Shown piece by piece: positions 9,986 through 18,745 of a stretch of DNA of 64,000 nt (position 1 is the stretch's first letter; each line of letters starts with the position of its first letter). The position numbers and the translations under genes were made by a program. The DNA comes from Acidimicrobiia bacterium UBA4744. GTDB taxonomy: Bacteria; Actinomycetota; Acidimicrobiia; Spongiisociales; UBA4744. The notes under the pieces are model-generated. The model had not been told where the DNA came from, did not search any database, and saw only the letters and a list, made by a program, of their open reading frames with translations. Where the stretch lies: positions 165,305 to 229,304 of the forward strand of contig DHIO01000026.1 in NCBI GenBank assembly GCA_002403855.1. The letters run 5' to 3'.

Positions 9986-10001
9986 AGGGTCTTTGTGCCC
10001 T
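9986..10001 (-). promoter_or_regulatory. DosR/DevR-like box upstream of hydB
   Basis: On the plus strand the site is AGGGTCTTTGTGCCCT, an interrupted palindrome close to the mycobacterial DosR consensus core GGGACTTNNGNCCC (one deviation in the left half). Its centre lies about 42.5 bases upstream of the TSS predicted from the TAACTT -10, the normal position for an activator replacing the -35. A near-identical 16-mer (14 of 16 bases) occurs at 18633-18648. The identity of the regulator is inferred; no DosR gene is in this window. Confidence 0.45.
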
Positions 10002-10047
10002 GGTCTCGGACCAACCTTCCCAACCAGCAGATCTGCCCGGTTCCCCA

Positions 10048-10053
10048 TAGAAT
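10048..10053 (+). promoter_or_regulatory. leaderless-type -10 of plsB
   Basis: TAGAAT ends seven bases before the plsB ATG and there is no Shine-Dalgarno sequence, so transcription probably starts at or next to the start codon. The same geometry recurs at several genes in the window. Confidence 0.45.
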
Positions 10054-10060
10054 CGACCCA

Positions 10061-12400
10061 ATGACACTGCCCGGTGTGGAACAGTCGCTGATCGAAGAGC
10101 CTGCCTGGCCCGTCGATGAAGGTCGCCCGGCGATATTCCTGATCGATGCCTCCAGCAACCTCGAACGACGTTTCCTGGAAGCTTGGATAGACCGCACTCG
10201 CCCGCCGGATTCGAGCGTCCAGAAAGTCTGCATTCCCGCCTCCCGGCGGCGCAGGCAGGGATGCCGCATCGACCCCGGTCTTGAATCCGGGCTGGCGCAA
10301 GGCGACGACCCAGTGCTGGTTCCCCTGCGGGTGGCCTGGCTCGCGCCGCGCCGTGATGGCACCCGCTCCGTACGCCTGGCAGACCTCGTCAAATTGGGCG
10401 ACCCTCGCGATCCCGATTTGCTCAGGCAGTACTTGATCATGGCCAGGAATCCCGACCGATGCCGGATTCTGATTGGAGAACCGGCCGGCGCTGCAGAACT
10501 CACCGCCCGCTGGAGGGAGGGCGTGGAATCGTCCAGCCTGTCCGAATTCGTGGCGAGGAGGGCATGGTTGGCGCTCGAACGAGCCGAGCGACGAGTGCGC
10601 GGCAACAGATACAAGGTCCCCAAATTCGTGCACCAGGAGATCCTCGGCACCAGTGAATTTCGCGCCGGCGTCGTCCAGATCGCCGATGAGCTCGACAAGC
10701 CCGAGGAGACGGTATTCAACCGGGCGACCCGTTATCTCCGCGAAATCGCTGCCTCGCAGGATGCCTTCACCATCGACCTAGTTGCCAACGCCATCCATTG
10801 GCTGTACCGCCAGGGGTACGGTTCCATCCACTACGACAGAGACGGGTTCCGCGACGTCTACTCCCTCAGCGAGCAGAACTCCCTGGTCTTCCTTCCTTCG
10901 CACAAGTCGAATCTCGACCACCTCGTGCTTCAGCACGTGCTGTGGGTGAACGACGCCCCGCCCAATCACACCGCCGGTGGCATCAACATGAATTTCTTCC
11001 CCGTTGGTCCGATCGTCAGGCGCACCGGTGTCTTTTTCATCCGCCGGTCCTTCAAGGACAACCCGTTGTACAAGTTCGTTCTACGCAGCTACGTCGACTA
11101 CCTGGTAGCCAACCGTTTCCCTCTTGAGTGGTACCTCGAAGGCGGAAGGTCACGTTCGGGCAAGTTGCTGCCACCTCGCTACGGAATGCTGTCCTACGTC
11201 GCCGGCAGCTTCCGCCGCGGGAAAGCCGAAGATGTCTATCTCATCCCTACGTCCGTCACCTACGACCAGATCCAGGACGTCCGCTCGTATGCCGCGGAGC
11301 AGTTGGGTAGGGCCAAGGAGAAGGAGAGTTTCGGATGGTTGCTTCGCTCGGTCCGCTCGCTTCACCGACGCTACGGAAACATCCACGTCCGTTTCGGCGA
11401 GCCCCTCTCGCTCGCCAAAGAGATCCCGGAGGGCGATTCCGATAAGAACCTGGCCGTCCGCAAGTTGGCTTTTGAGACGATGGCCCGGATCAACCGAGTC
11501 ACCCCGATCACCCCCACCTCGCTGGTCACCATCGCGTTGCTGGCAAATGAAGACCGGGCGCTGCGGTACGAGGAAATCGTCGAAGTGGTCCGAGACGCGG
11601 TCTCCTACATCGACCGCCGCGGTCTTCCCGTCACAGAACGAATCCGCCTCGACTCGCCGAGAGGCGTGCAACTCGTCCTCGACCGTCTCGTGGAGCATGG
11701 CATCGTCACCGAGTACAGCGCCGGGCCCGAGACGGTCTTCATGATCGGACCGGATCAGCATCTGGAAGCCGCTTACTACCGCAATACGGTGATTCACTTC
11801 TTCTTGAACCATGCCATCACCGAACTCGCCCTGCTGGCCGCCGCCGAAGCCGAAGACGACAATCGCCTCGGCGTCTTCTGGAGCCAGGTGATGGCGATGC
11901 GGGACCTCCTCAAGTTCGAGTTCTTCTTCTCAGACAAGGAAGTCTTCCGCGAGGAGGTCTTTCAGGAAGCCGCCCATCATGACCCGGGATGGGAAGCCCA
12001 CCTCAACGGCGGGCGGGACGAGGTGCTCGAGTTCATGAAGGGATTCCGCCTGCTCACGGCTCCCTGGGTACTCCGTCCATTCCTGGAGGCCTACCAGGTG
12101 GTAGCGGACAGTTTGAACGCCCACTCTCCGTATGTTGAACTAGACCAGCGGCGCTTCATAGCCGGGTGTCTTGGACTGGGCAAGCAGTACCGATTGCAGA
12201 GGAAGATCGCAACCGAAGAATCGATCTCTCAGATCTTGTTCAAGTCGGCACTGTCGCTTGCGGACAACCGCAACCTCCTCGACATCGACGACGAAGATCT
12301 GGGTACTCGACGCGAAGCGTTCGCGGCCGAAATCCAGGAAATGCTGCGACGTATCGATGCCATCGATGCGATGCGAGCAGTTCGCCGAGCCGGAATCTGA
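10061..12400 (+). CDS. plsB: glycerol-3-phosphate 1-O-acyltransferase (PlsB type)
   Basis: This 779-residue, membrane-associated enzyme transfers an acyl chain from acyl-CoA or acyl-ACP to sn-1 of glycerol-3-phosphate, the first step of phospholipid and triacylglycerol synthesis. Acyltransferase motif I is FLPSHKSNLDHLVLQ (the family's HxxxxD, here HKSNLD); motif II is GPIVRRTGVFFIRRSF; motif III is LEWYLEGGRSRSGKLLPPR; motif IV is VYLIPTSVTYDQ. Length matches E. coli PlsB. The frame is open 50 codons upstream, but that would run into the divergent hydB start, so I chose the ATG at 10061, which has a leaderless-type -10. The next gene follows after 66 bases. Confidence 0.93.
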   Translation: MTLPGVEQSLIEEPAWPVDEGRPAIFLIDASSNLERRFLEAWIDRTRPPDSSVQKVCIPASRRRRQGCRIDPGLESGLAQGDDPVLVPLRVAWLAPRRDGTRSVRLADLVKLGDPRDPDLLRQYLIMARNPDRCRILIGEPAGAAELTARWREGVESSSLSEFVARRAWLALERAERRVRGNRYKVPKFVHQEILGTSEFRAGVVQIADELDKPEETVFNRATRYLREIAASQDAFTIDLVANAIHWLYRQGYGSIHYDRDGFRDVYSLSEQNSLVFLPSHKSNLDHLVLQHVLWVNDAPPNHTAGGINMNFFPVGPIVRRTGVFFIRRSFKDNPLYKFVLRSYVDYLVANRFPLEWYLEGGRSRSGKLLPPRYGMLSYVAGSFRRGKAEDVYLIPTSVTYDQIQDVRSYAAEQLGRAKEKESFGWLLRSVRSLHRRYGNIHVRFGEPLSLAKEIPEGDSDKNLAVRKLAFETMARINRVTPITPTSLVTIALLANEDRALRYEEIVEVVRDAVSYIDRRGLPVTERIRLDSPRGVQLVLDRLVEHGIVTEYSAGPETVFMIGPDQHLEAAYYRNTVIHFFLNHAITELALLAAAEAEDDNRLGVFWSQVMAMRDLLKFEFFFSDKEVFREEVFQEAAHHDPGWEAHLNGGRDEVLEFMKGFRLLTAPWVLRPFLEAYQVVADSLNAHSPYVELDQRRFIAGCLGLGKQYRLQRKIATEESISQILFKSALSLADNRNLLDIDDEDLGTRREAFAAEIQEMLRRIDAIDAMRAVRRAGI

Positions 12401-12466
12401 GCGGCGCCTGGGCCACCTCGAACCCCTTCCCGAGTCCCGGCAGCTGCTGTTAACTATCGCGACCGG

Positions 12467-13804
12467 ATGTTTCGCAGAATCAACCCCCTCGAAGCCCGAG
12501 CAGTCGCCGAGACATTGGTGCAAACCGGAGCCACCATTGCAGCTCTGACCGGTAGGATCCGCCCGCTCGTTCCCGAACTGGGGCACCTGCAAGAGGTCGA
12601 CAGGTCGGTTGCCTGGTGGGAAGCAGCCGCCGGCGATCTAGAACGCCGCATTGCCGAACTCGGGCCTGCTCCACCAACCCTCCTTCACCCGGAATTGATC
12701 CAGGGTCCTCCTCTGTCGCGCCACACTGCATCACCCAACCGCGCTGCAGAGTTCTTCGCCGGCCTGTCCCCGCTGCAATCGGTGAGAATCGCGGAGCGCT
12801 TCCCGGATCGGGTCGGCCCCCTCGACGGAGCACCACCAGTCGCTCGATACCGGGCGAATCATCTTCTGGCCGTTCGCTACCTGGCGGACCTGCTGCGTCG
12901 CCGCCGGCGGGTGGCCGGATTGAACAGCGCATTCGCATCGGAGGACCTGCCCGACCTACCGAGGTGGACCGCGGCTCCGTACCTGGGCGTGCCGGAGTCG
13001 GCAGAACGGCAACTGGCCGATCTCGATCGGCGAATCGCCGACGCGAAGCGTTGGGTTTCTCCAGACCGGCAGTTCCTTCGATTTGACCCTTCCGAGGACG
13101 GATTCATCGTGGAGGTGCTGGGCACACTCGAATCCTCCCAGCATGTGGCCGTTGTCATCCCGGGTGTCGGCAATACGATCGCCAACTACGAAGAGGGACT
13201 TCGGCGCAGCGCGGTGTCACTGTTCGAGCACGGCGACCGATCCGACGTCTCGGTCGTCGCATGGCTGGGGTACGACACCCCCGACAATCTCCTGAGCGCG
13301 ACGAACAGGCACCCGGTGGAGGCGGCCGAGTCACTGCAAGGCTTGCTGGCCGGCCTCGACGCTTGCGTCAACCACCCGATCCACACGTCCATAATCGGTC
13401 ACAGCTACGGCTCGCTCGTTGCCGGACAAGCAGTCCGGGCCGGCGGCCCGGCCGACGAGGTTGTATTCGTCGGGAGTGCCGGAGTGGGGGTCGACCACGT
13501 GGCGGAATTGGGACTGCCCGCCGCGACACGCGTATGGACGGGCCGGGCGGCTTCCGATCCGATCCGCCTCGCCGCCGACTTCCGGTGCTTTGATCCGCTG
13601 CCGATCTGTTATCCGTCGGAAGACCGGCTGTACTTCGGGCTCGACCCCACCGACCCTGCGTTTGGAGCCAGCCGATTCGCGGTAGATGATGCGCCCTTCC
13701 TGGAGGCTCACTCCTCCTACTTCCAAGCCGGTTCGACCTCGCTCCACAACCTGGCCGCCATCGTCCTGGGTGAGGACGATCGGGTCGTCGAGTCGAGAAA
13801 CTGA
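12467..13804 (+). CDS. DUF1023-family alpha/beta hydrolase
   Basis: This 445-residue protein has a variable helical N-terminal half and a C-terminal alpha/beta-hydrolase domain of the DUF1023 type common in actinobacteria. The nucleophile elbow is IIGHSYGSLVAGQA, a clear GxSxG, preceded by VAVVIPGVGNTIANYEE, the oxyanion-side strand. No signal peptide is evident. The substrate is unknown; some family members are presumed lipases or esterases. It follows plsB by 66 bases on the same strand, so co-transcription and a lipid-related role are possible but unproven. Convergent with the ABC exporter operon, with only 18 bases between stops. Confidence 0.8.
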   Translation: MFRRINPLEARAVAETLVQTGATIAALTGRIRPLVPELGHLQEVDRSVAWWEAAAGDLERRIAELGPAPPTLLHPELIQGPPLSRHTASPNRAAEFFAGLSPLQSVRIAERFPDRVGPLDGAPPVARYRANHLLAVRYLADLLRRRRRVAGLNSAFASEDLPDLPRWTAAPYLGVPESAERQLADLDRRIADAKRWVSPDRQFLRFDPSEDGFIVEVLGTLESSQHVAVVIPGVGNTIANYEEGLRRSAVSLFEHGDRSDVSVVAWLGYDTPDNLLSATNRHPVEAAESLQGLLAGLDACVNHPIHTSIIGHSYGSLVAGQAVRAGGPADEVVFVGSAGVGVDHVAELGLPAATRVWTGRAASDPIRLAADFRCFDPLPICYPSEDRLYFGLDPTDPAFGASRFAVDDAPFLEAHSSYFQAGSTSLHNLAAIVLGEDDRVVESRN

Positions 13805-13822
13805 ACCGACGAGTCTGCCGGG

Positions 13823-14992
13823 TCAACGAGTGAGAACCCTCCGTAGCCGCCAGATGGCCAGCAGGTAGAACACCCCGGCAAACCCCAGGAGGATCGCAAG
13901 GAAGGGCAGCGTATCGACCAACGTCCCGTTCTCGATCACCAGCACATCAAAGGCCTCCAGACCCCAGGCGTGAGGGGTGATGTGAGCAACCTGGAATAGC
14001 GTCGGCGCAAAGAACTCGAAGATGATCAGCGGAACCATGCACCCACCCAGGGCCGCCAAACCCATCCCCAACAGCACTCCGAGACCCGCGGCTTGTTGAT
14101 CGTTTTCGAACAGCGACCCCATCAGCATGGCGGCTCCCGAACCGACCAGCGAGAAGACGATCAGAATGGCCGCGGCACCAACCGGGTCGCCCCAGTTCAC
14201 GTTGAAGAACACCAACGTGCCCACCATGATGAAGAGACCCTGGAGCAGGGCGACGGCAAACCGACCCATGCCCTCTCCCACCAGGATCGTTCGTACCGGG
14301 GTGGGGGTCGACATCATCCTCCTCGCCACCCCGAGCCGGCGGGTCTGAATGAGCGCCGCCGAAGCCGTCAGGGAAGTGAGAAACACGAAGAGCAGCATCT
14401 GCTGTTGCGCACTGGCGTCGAAGCGACCGAGTTGGAAGAAGCCCACCGGTTCGCCGGCCGAACTCACGACGACCGTCACGTCGGCAACATTCATGCTCGC
14501 CGTTTCGGCCGTCTCGAGTCCCTCGGCAAATGAACCCACCTCCTCAGACTCGACGAAGAACGCAGCCCGCAACACAACGCTCTGCTGGGTGAGGGCAGAC
14601 TGCACGTTGCTGCTGATCGCCTGCGCCTCTTCCGCGCTCCGAGCCACCAACTCGACCGAAGTCATCGCGCCTTGCCGCAGAGTGGCGTCGTAGTCGACGG
14701 GGATCAGGAGACCGGCTTCCAACTCTCCCCGTTCGACTGTCGCCACCAGATCCTCCCGTGACTCGAATTGGATGACCTGCATACCCGGCTGCTCCTCCAG
14801 CAAGACAACGAGGTCGGCTGCCAGTGGTCCGTCTCCCTCATTGTGTATGCCCAGCCTTGGATCGGAGGAGCCACCGAAGGCGGATCCCAATACGAGAATC
14901 AGCAGGATCGGGAAGATGAACGCCCAGAACACGTTGGATCGGTCACGTAACCAGCGGCGCAGATTGGTCCCGGCGATCGTGAAGGCCTTCAC
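13823..14992 (-). CDS. ABC-2 type transporter permease (second)
   Basis: This 389-residue membrane subunit has the ABC2_membrane_3 plan: one N-terminal helix (NVFWAFIFPILLILVLGSAFGG), a large extracytoplasmic domain of about 160 residues, then five or six C-terminal helices. It starts at GTG 14992, overlapping the stop of the previous permease as GTGA; the ORF runs further upstream in frame, but inside that gene. With its ATPase and sister permease it forms an efflux complex of the YhhJ/NatB class. Substrate could be a drug, sodium or a lipid; nothing in the sequence decides. Confidence 0.87.
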   Translation of the reverse strand: MKAFTIAGTNLRRWLRDRSNVFWAFIFPILLILVLGSAFGGSSDPRLGIHNEGDGPLAADLVVLLEEQPGMQVIQFESREDLVATVERGELEAGLLIPVDYDATLRQGAMTSVELVARSAEEAQAISSNVQSALTQQSVVLRAAFFVESEEVGSFAEGLETAETASMNVADVTVVVSSAGEPVGFFQLGRFDASAQQQMLLFVFLTSLTASAALIQTRRLGVARRMMSTPTPVRTILVGEGMGRFAVALLQGLFIMVGTLVFFNVNWGDPVGAAAILIVFSLVGSGAAMLMGSLFENDQQAAGLGVLLGMGLAALGGCMVPLIIFEFFAPTLFQVAHITPHAWGLEAFDVLVIENGTLVDTLPFLAILLGFAGVFYLLAIWRLRRVLTR

Positions 14993-16170
14993 GGCTGCAG
15001 CCCTTTCCTCAAGACCCCCAGGGCAAGTGCTCCGGTTACCAGCCCGAACAAGAGGAGCGCTCCTACGGCCGGCAGCACATCGGGGACATTGCCACCGGCC
15101 AGATCGCCGAGGCCCTGCATGAACCATGCGTGGGGAGTGATGAACCGCAAGTCGGAAAGAAGGCCTCCCGCCTGACCGACCGGAAAGAACGTCCCTCCCA
15201 AAAAACCGAGTACCACCGCCACCATCGAGGAATAGTTCCCCGCCTGTTCGGGAGTCTTGGCAAAACCGGCTACCAACGCCATGATGCCCAGCGCCGAGAT
15301 GATCGCCGCCACCACCAGCAACAACACTCCGAGGGGGTCGCCCCACTCTGCCCCAAACAGGAGGGTCGTGGCAATGATGAGTACCACCATGCTGACGAAG
15401 CCCAGCACAAAGGCCATGATTCCCTTGCCGGCGATGATCGAATAGCGCCGCATGGGAGCGGCCATCAACCGGCTGAGGGTCCCGGCGTGCCGTTCTTCCA
15501 GCAGGCTGTTGACCCCGATCTGAACGGTGAAGAACAGGAAGAAGATCGCCAGTCCGGCCGCGTAGAACGTCTTGTTGCTGAGTTGCTTGTTGGCCGCCTC
15601 GATCTCCTCGAGCGAAACCGGGGCCGGGATGGCCAGGGCGCGCTGCCCGGCCGCGAGCCGATCCTCGGCACCGCCCAACGCCTCGAAACTGGAGACCGCG
15701 ATTCGGGCATAGGTCAGCTCACCGGCAAACTGCTCGGCGAAAGAAACCGCCACTCCGGCGCCCACCCCGCCCTGTCCGGTAATCACCTCCATTTCGGCCG
15801 GGTCCGCCGACAGCGCTGCGTTGGAGAAACCGGCGGGAATCACGAAGGCAGCATCCGCTCCTTCCTCATCGCTGAAGGGCTCGACATCAACGAGGTCCGC
15901 CGCTTCCTGCCGAGTTTCTACGGTACGAATATCGGAGCCGGTCCCTGTACCGAACTGATCCAGAACGGCCGAGAACTGTGCGGCCACCGGGCCTCCGTCC
16001 TCGTCGAGTACCGCGTAGGTGGCCGAGAAGTCGAAGTCCTCGATCGGGTTGAAGATCGAGCTGAAGATCGCCGCTAGACCGAGCGGGGCGATGATCCCGA
16101 CGATCAAGGCTGATCGGTCTCGAAGTCGGAGTCTCAGGTCTTTGGCCGCGATGGTCCACGCCTGTCGCAT
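14989..16170 (-). CDS. ABC-2 type transporter permease (first)
   Basis: This 393-residue permease is homologous in plan to its downstream neighbour: N-terminal helix (ALIVGIIAPLGLAAIFSSIF), an extracytoplasmic domain, then a C-terminal block of helices, including the segment MALVAGFAKTPEQAGNYSSM typical of this family. I chose the ATG at 16170, two bases after the ATPase stop; a TTG at 16176 would overlap that stop by four bases. Two different half-permeases with a single ATPase imply a heterodimeric channel. Direction is export by family. The ligand is unknown. Confidence 0.87.
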   Translation of the reverse strand: MRQAWTIAAKDLRLRLRDRSALIVGIIAPLGLAAIFSSIFNPIEDFDFSATYAVLDEDGGPVAAQFSAVLDQFGTGTGSDIRTVETRQEAADLVDVEPFSDEEGADAAFVIPAGFSNAALSADPAEMEVITGQGGVGAGVAVSFAEQFAGELTYARIAVSSFEALGGAEDRLAAGQRALAIPAPVSLEEIEAANKQLSNKTFYAAGLAIFFLFFTVQIGVNSLLEERHAGTLSRLMAAPMRRYSIIAGKGIMAFVLGFVSMVVLIIATTLLFGAEWGDPLGVLLLVVAAIISALGIMALVAGFAKTPEQAGNYSSMVAVVLGFLGGTFFPVGQAGGLLSDLRFITPHAWFMQGLGDLAGGNVPDVLPAVGALLLFGLVTGALALGVLRKGLQP

Positions 16171-16172
16171 GA

Positions 16173-17120
16173 TCAATCCCTCAAGGCGCGGCCGGTGAGG
16201 TGTAGGAACACGGATTCGAGGTTCGGTTCATCCACATCGACCGAGGTAACGGTCACCCCCGCTCCGCTCACCTTTCCCAGGATCTGGGCCAACGATTGGT
16301 CCGCGTCGTCGACCAGCATCTCGATACCACCGTCCCTCACGCCGGCTTCCTTGACCACGGCCAGCGCGGCCAGCGCCTCCACGCCGGCTTCGCAGGGACC
16401 GGTGGCCTGCAGTCGAATACGGTCGTGCTGGCCGACCATCTGCACGAGCTCCCGACGGGTGCCTTCTGCCTTGATCTCTCCCAGGTCGATGATGCCTACT
16501 CGATCACAGAGCCGTTCGGCTTCCTCCATGTAGTGCGTGGTATAGAGAACGGCCATGCCCTCTCCGCTCAGGAGCTCGACACTTTCCAGGATTGCGTTGC
16601 GGCTTTGCGGGTCGACCCCCACGGTCGGCTCATCCAGCAGAAGCAATCGAGGCTTGTGCAGCAATCCGAGGCCGATGTTGAGACGTCGTTTCATGCCACC
16701 TGAGAACTCTTCGGTGCGATCGTCGGCCCGATCGGTCAGACCGATGATCTCCAGTACTTCAGCCACCCGAGCCTTGAGATCGCCACTCGGCATGTCGTAC
16801 AGTCTGCCGAAGAAGGTCAGGTTCTCTTTGGCCGTCAGGTCGGGGTAGATGGCCAGGTCCTGGGGCACCAGGCCGATCGCCCGTTTGGCATCGACGCTGG
16901 CAGTCGTGAGCGGTTGACCATCGACGGTCACTTCGCCGTCGTCGCGCTCGAGAAGACCGGTAACCATCGAGATCGTGGTGGTCTTCCCCGCCCCGTTGGG
17001 GCCCAACAATCCGTAGGTCTCGCCTTCGGCGATGCGGAAACCTACGCCTTTGACCGCTTCGTTGTCGCCAAAGGACTTCTTGAGATCCCGGCATTCGAGG
17101 ACGTTGGCGCGTATCGTCAC
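16173..17120 (-). CDS. ABC transporter ATP-binding protein
   Basis: This 315-residue ATPase energises the two ABC-2 permeases encoded directly downstream. It has Walker A GLLGPNGAGKTTT, signature EEFSGGMKRRLNIGLGL, Walker B LLLLDEPTVGVD with D-loop, and H-loop TTHYMEEAE. The roughly 80-residue C-terminal extension (ending PNLESVFLHLTGRALRD) is the DUF4162-type tail of drug-efflux ATPases. GTG at 17120 has GGGGAG just upstream, which fixes the start; the ORF to 17264 would overlap the divergent gene. Gene order ATPase-permease-permease with overlapping or near-abutting ends marks one operon. Confidence 0.93.
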   Translation of the reverse strand: MTIRANVLECRDLKKSFGDNEAVKGVGFRIAEGETYGLLGPNGAGKTTTISMVTGLLERDDGEVTVDGQPLTTASVDAKRAIGLVPQDLAIYPDLTAKENLTFFGRLYDMPSGDLKARVAEVLEIIGLTDRADDRTEEFSGGMKRRLNIGLGLLHKPRLLLLDEPTVGVDPQSRNAILESVELLSGEGMAVLYTTHYMEEAERLCDRVGIIDLGEIKAEGTRRELVQMVGQHDRIRLQATGPCEAGVEALAALAVVKEAGVRDGGIEMLVDDADQSLAQILGKVSGAGVTVTSVDVDEPNLESVFLHLTGRALRD

Positions 17121-17228
17121 AGCTCTCCCCTTCGACGAATCCGGCTGGCCTCCCAACCTACTCGTCACTCCCGATGAATGGGCAATCCGGCCCTGGCATC
17201 CGGGGCCGAAGAAAGGCAAGCTTTGCTC

Positions 17229-18506
17229 ATGAGGTTCCGTGACCGCATCGACGCTGGCCGCCAACTGGGTGAACGCCTGCTCGATCTCGGTTTGAGGGAT
17301 CCGGTGTTGATAGGGTTACCGCGGGGCGGCGTGGTAGTGGCCGCCGAGGCGGCTCGCCTCCTGGGAGCGCCGCTCGACGTAGTTGTCGTCCGAAAACTCG
17401 GGGCACCCGGCCGCCCGGAACTCGGCATTGGGGCCATCGGGGAGGACGCCGTACGGGCGCTCAATCAGGAACTGATCGATCTGCTGGGCGTCACCGAAAA
17501 CGAACTGGCGGCGGTTGAGGCTCGCGAGAGCGAAGAACTGGCTCGACGGGTAGTTGCCTACCGCGGGGACCGGAACCCGCTCGCAGTGGAAGGACGGACC
17601 GTGGTGGTCATCGACGATGGCCTGGCCACGGGTTACACGGCTCGTGCTGCATTGCGGGTCCTGCGCAACCGGAGAGCAGCCAGACTGATCCTGGCGGTAC
17701 CGGTCTCGGCTCGCGACACGGCCAACGCCCTCCGCCAAGAAGCCGACGAAGTGGTAGTTCTCGAAGCGCCGTTCGGATTCGGCGCTGTGGGCCAGTGGTA
17801 CGCCGATTTCCGACAGACCAGCGACAACGAGGTTGTCGGCTTGCTCGAAGACTTCGGCCGGGATTCTCGGGGAGACCAGGAGGCGTGGATTCCGGTGGAG
17901 GACGGTCGACTTCCCGGTCTTCTGTCCGTGCCCCCCTCCCCGCGGGGCATGATCGTGTTCGCCCACGGAAGCGGCAGCAGCCGGCACAGCCCGCGCAACC
18001 GGGCCGTGGCGAAGGTCGTAGAAGCGGCCGGCTTTGGCACCGTGTTGTTCGACCTCCTCACCGAGTCGGAAGCAATGAACCGAGCCAACGTCTTCGACAT
18101 CGACCTGCTCGCCGCACGGTTGGCATCTACCGTCGAGTGGATGAAAGGGTCGCCGCAAGTGCCCGATGTGCCGATCGGATTGTTCGGAGCGAGCACCGGC
18201 GCCGCAGCTGCCTTGGTGGCCAGCATCGGTTCTCCGACCGGGGCGGTGGTGAGTCGGGGAGGCCGCCCCGACCTCGTGGGTTCCCGTCTCCCCGAGGTGA
18301 CGGCACCGGTCCTCTTGATAGTCGGCAGCCGAGATTCGGCCGTCCTCGACCTGAACAAGGCTGCCTCAGAACAACTGTCGGGCCCCGGCGAGGTTTCGAT
18401 CGTCCCGGGTGCCGGGCACCTCTTCGAAGAGCCCGGGGCCCTCGAGGAGGTGGCCGAGCGGGCGGTCGAGTGGTTCACCAGGTGGCTGCCAAACCCAGGC
18501 AGGTAA
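17229..18506 (+). CDS. phosphoribosyltransferase / dienelactone-hydrolase-like fusion
   Basis: This 425-residue protein has a phosphoribosyltransferase domain at about residues 1-215, with the PRPP-binding loop VVVIDDGLATGYTA and a PPi-loop-like VVVRKLGAPGRPELGIGAIG. An alpha/beta-hydrolase domain follows at about 220-425, with FAHGSGSSRHSPRN, the nucleophile elbow LFGASTGAAAALV, and a C-terminal catalytic His in PGAGHLFEEPG. This fusion is widespread in actinobacteria and often annotated hypoxia- or stress-related, but its reaction is not known to me. ATG at 17229 chosen over an in-frame start at 17178. It is divergent from the ABC operon and ends facing the hybrid kinase. Confidence 0.85.
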   Translation: MRFRDRIDAGRQLGERLLDLGLRDPVLIGLPRGGVVVAAEAARLLGAPLDVVVVRKLGAPGRPELGIGAIGEDAVRALNQELIDLLGVTENELAAVEARESEELARRVVAYRGDRNPLAVEGRTVVVIDDGLATGYTARAALRVLRNRRAARLILAVPVSARDTANALRQEADEVVVLEAPFGFGAVGQWYADFRQTSDNEVVGLLEDFGRDSRGDQEAWIPVEDGRLPGLLSVPPSPRGMIVFAHGSGSSRHSPRNRAVAKVVEAAGFGTVLFDLLTESEAMNRANVFDIDLLAARLASTVEWMKGSPQVPDVPIGLFGASTGAAAALVASIGSPTGAVVSRGGRPDLVGSRLPEVTAPVLLIVGSRDSAVLDLNKAASEQLSGPGEVSIVPGAGHLFEEPGALEEVAERAVEWFTRWLPNPGR

Positions 18507-18514
18507 CTATCGAC

Positions 18515-18600
18515 GCAAAGAAGCACCCCGACTGACGTTTCTAGCATCGGATTCCGCCGCCGGTCTCCGCGCCACTGCCGATCGGGGTGTTTCCTTGGCT
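18515..18600 (-). ncRNA. candidate small RNA with long closing stem
   Basis: Between two convergent genes, bases 18521-18531 and 18582-18592 can pair over 11 positions (core CACCCCGA with TCGGGGTG, one G-T wobble), enclosing about 50 bases. On the minus strand the right arm is followed by CTTCTTT, which resembles a terminator. A weak TAGTCA -10-like hexamer near 18609-18604 and a DosR-like box at 18631-18650 sit at spacing suitable for a start near 18598. No ORF in it looks coding. It could equally be a bidirectional terminator for the flanking genes. Prediction only. Confidence 0.25.
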
Positions 18601-18630
18601 GCATGACTACCAGGGCGACATGGGCATCCG

Positions 18631-18650
18631 GTAGGGCCGAAAGACCCTAC
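18631..18650. promoter_or_regulatory. second DosR-like box, 6-bp perfect palindrome arms
   Basis: The site reads GTAGGGCCGAAAGACCCTAC, with arms GTAGGG and CCCTAC around an 8-base spacer. Its reverse complement core AGGGTCTTTCGGCCCT matches the hydrogenase box at 9986-10001 in 14 of 16 bases. It lies in the 239-base region between convergent genes, so it serves neither as a normal promoter element. The remaining part of this region (18651-18745) shows nothing recognisable. Confidence 0.4.
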
Positions 18651-18745
18651 AGCGCTTCCTCGGTCCGCAGCCGGGTTCCGGGATCGGCTCCAAGACCGGC
18701 GAGAAGCCCGACGCGAGGATTGACGTCGAGACCAGCCCGCTGGGC

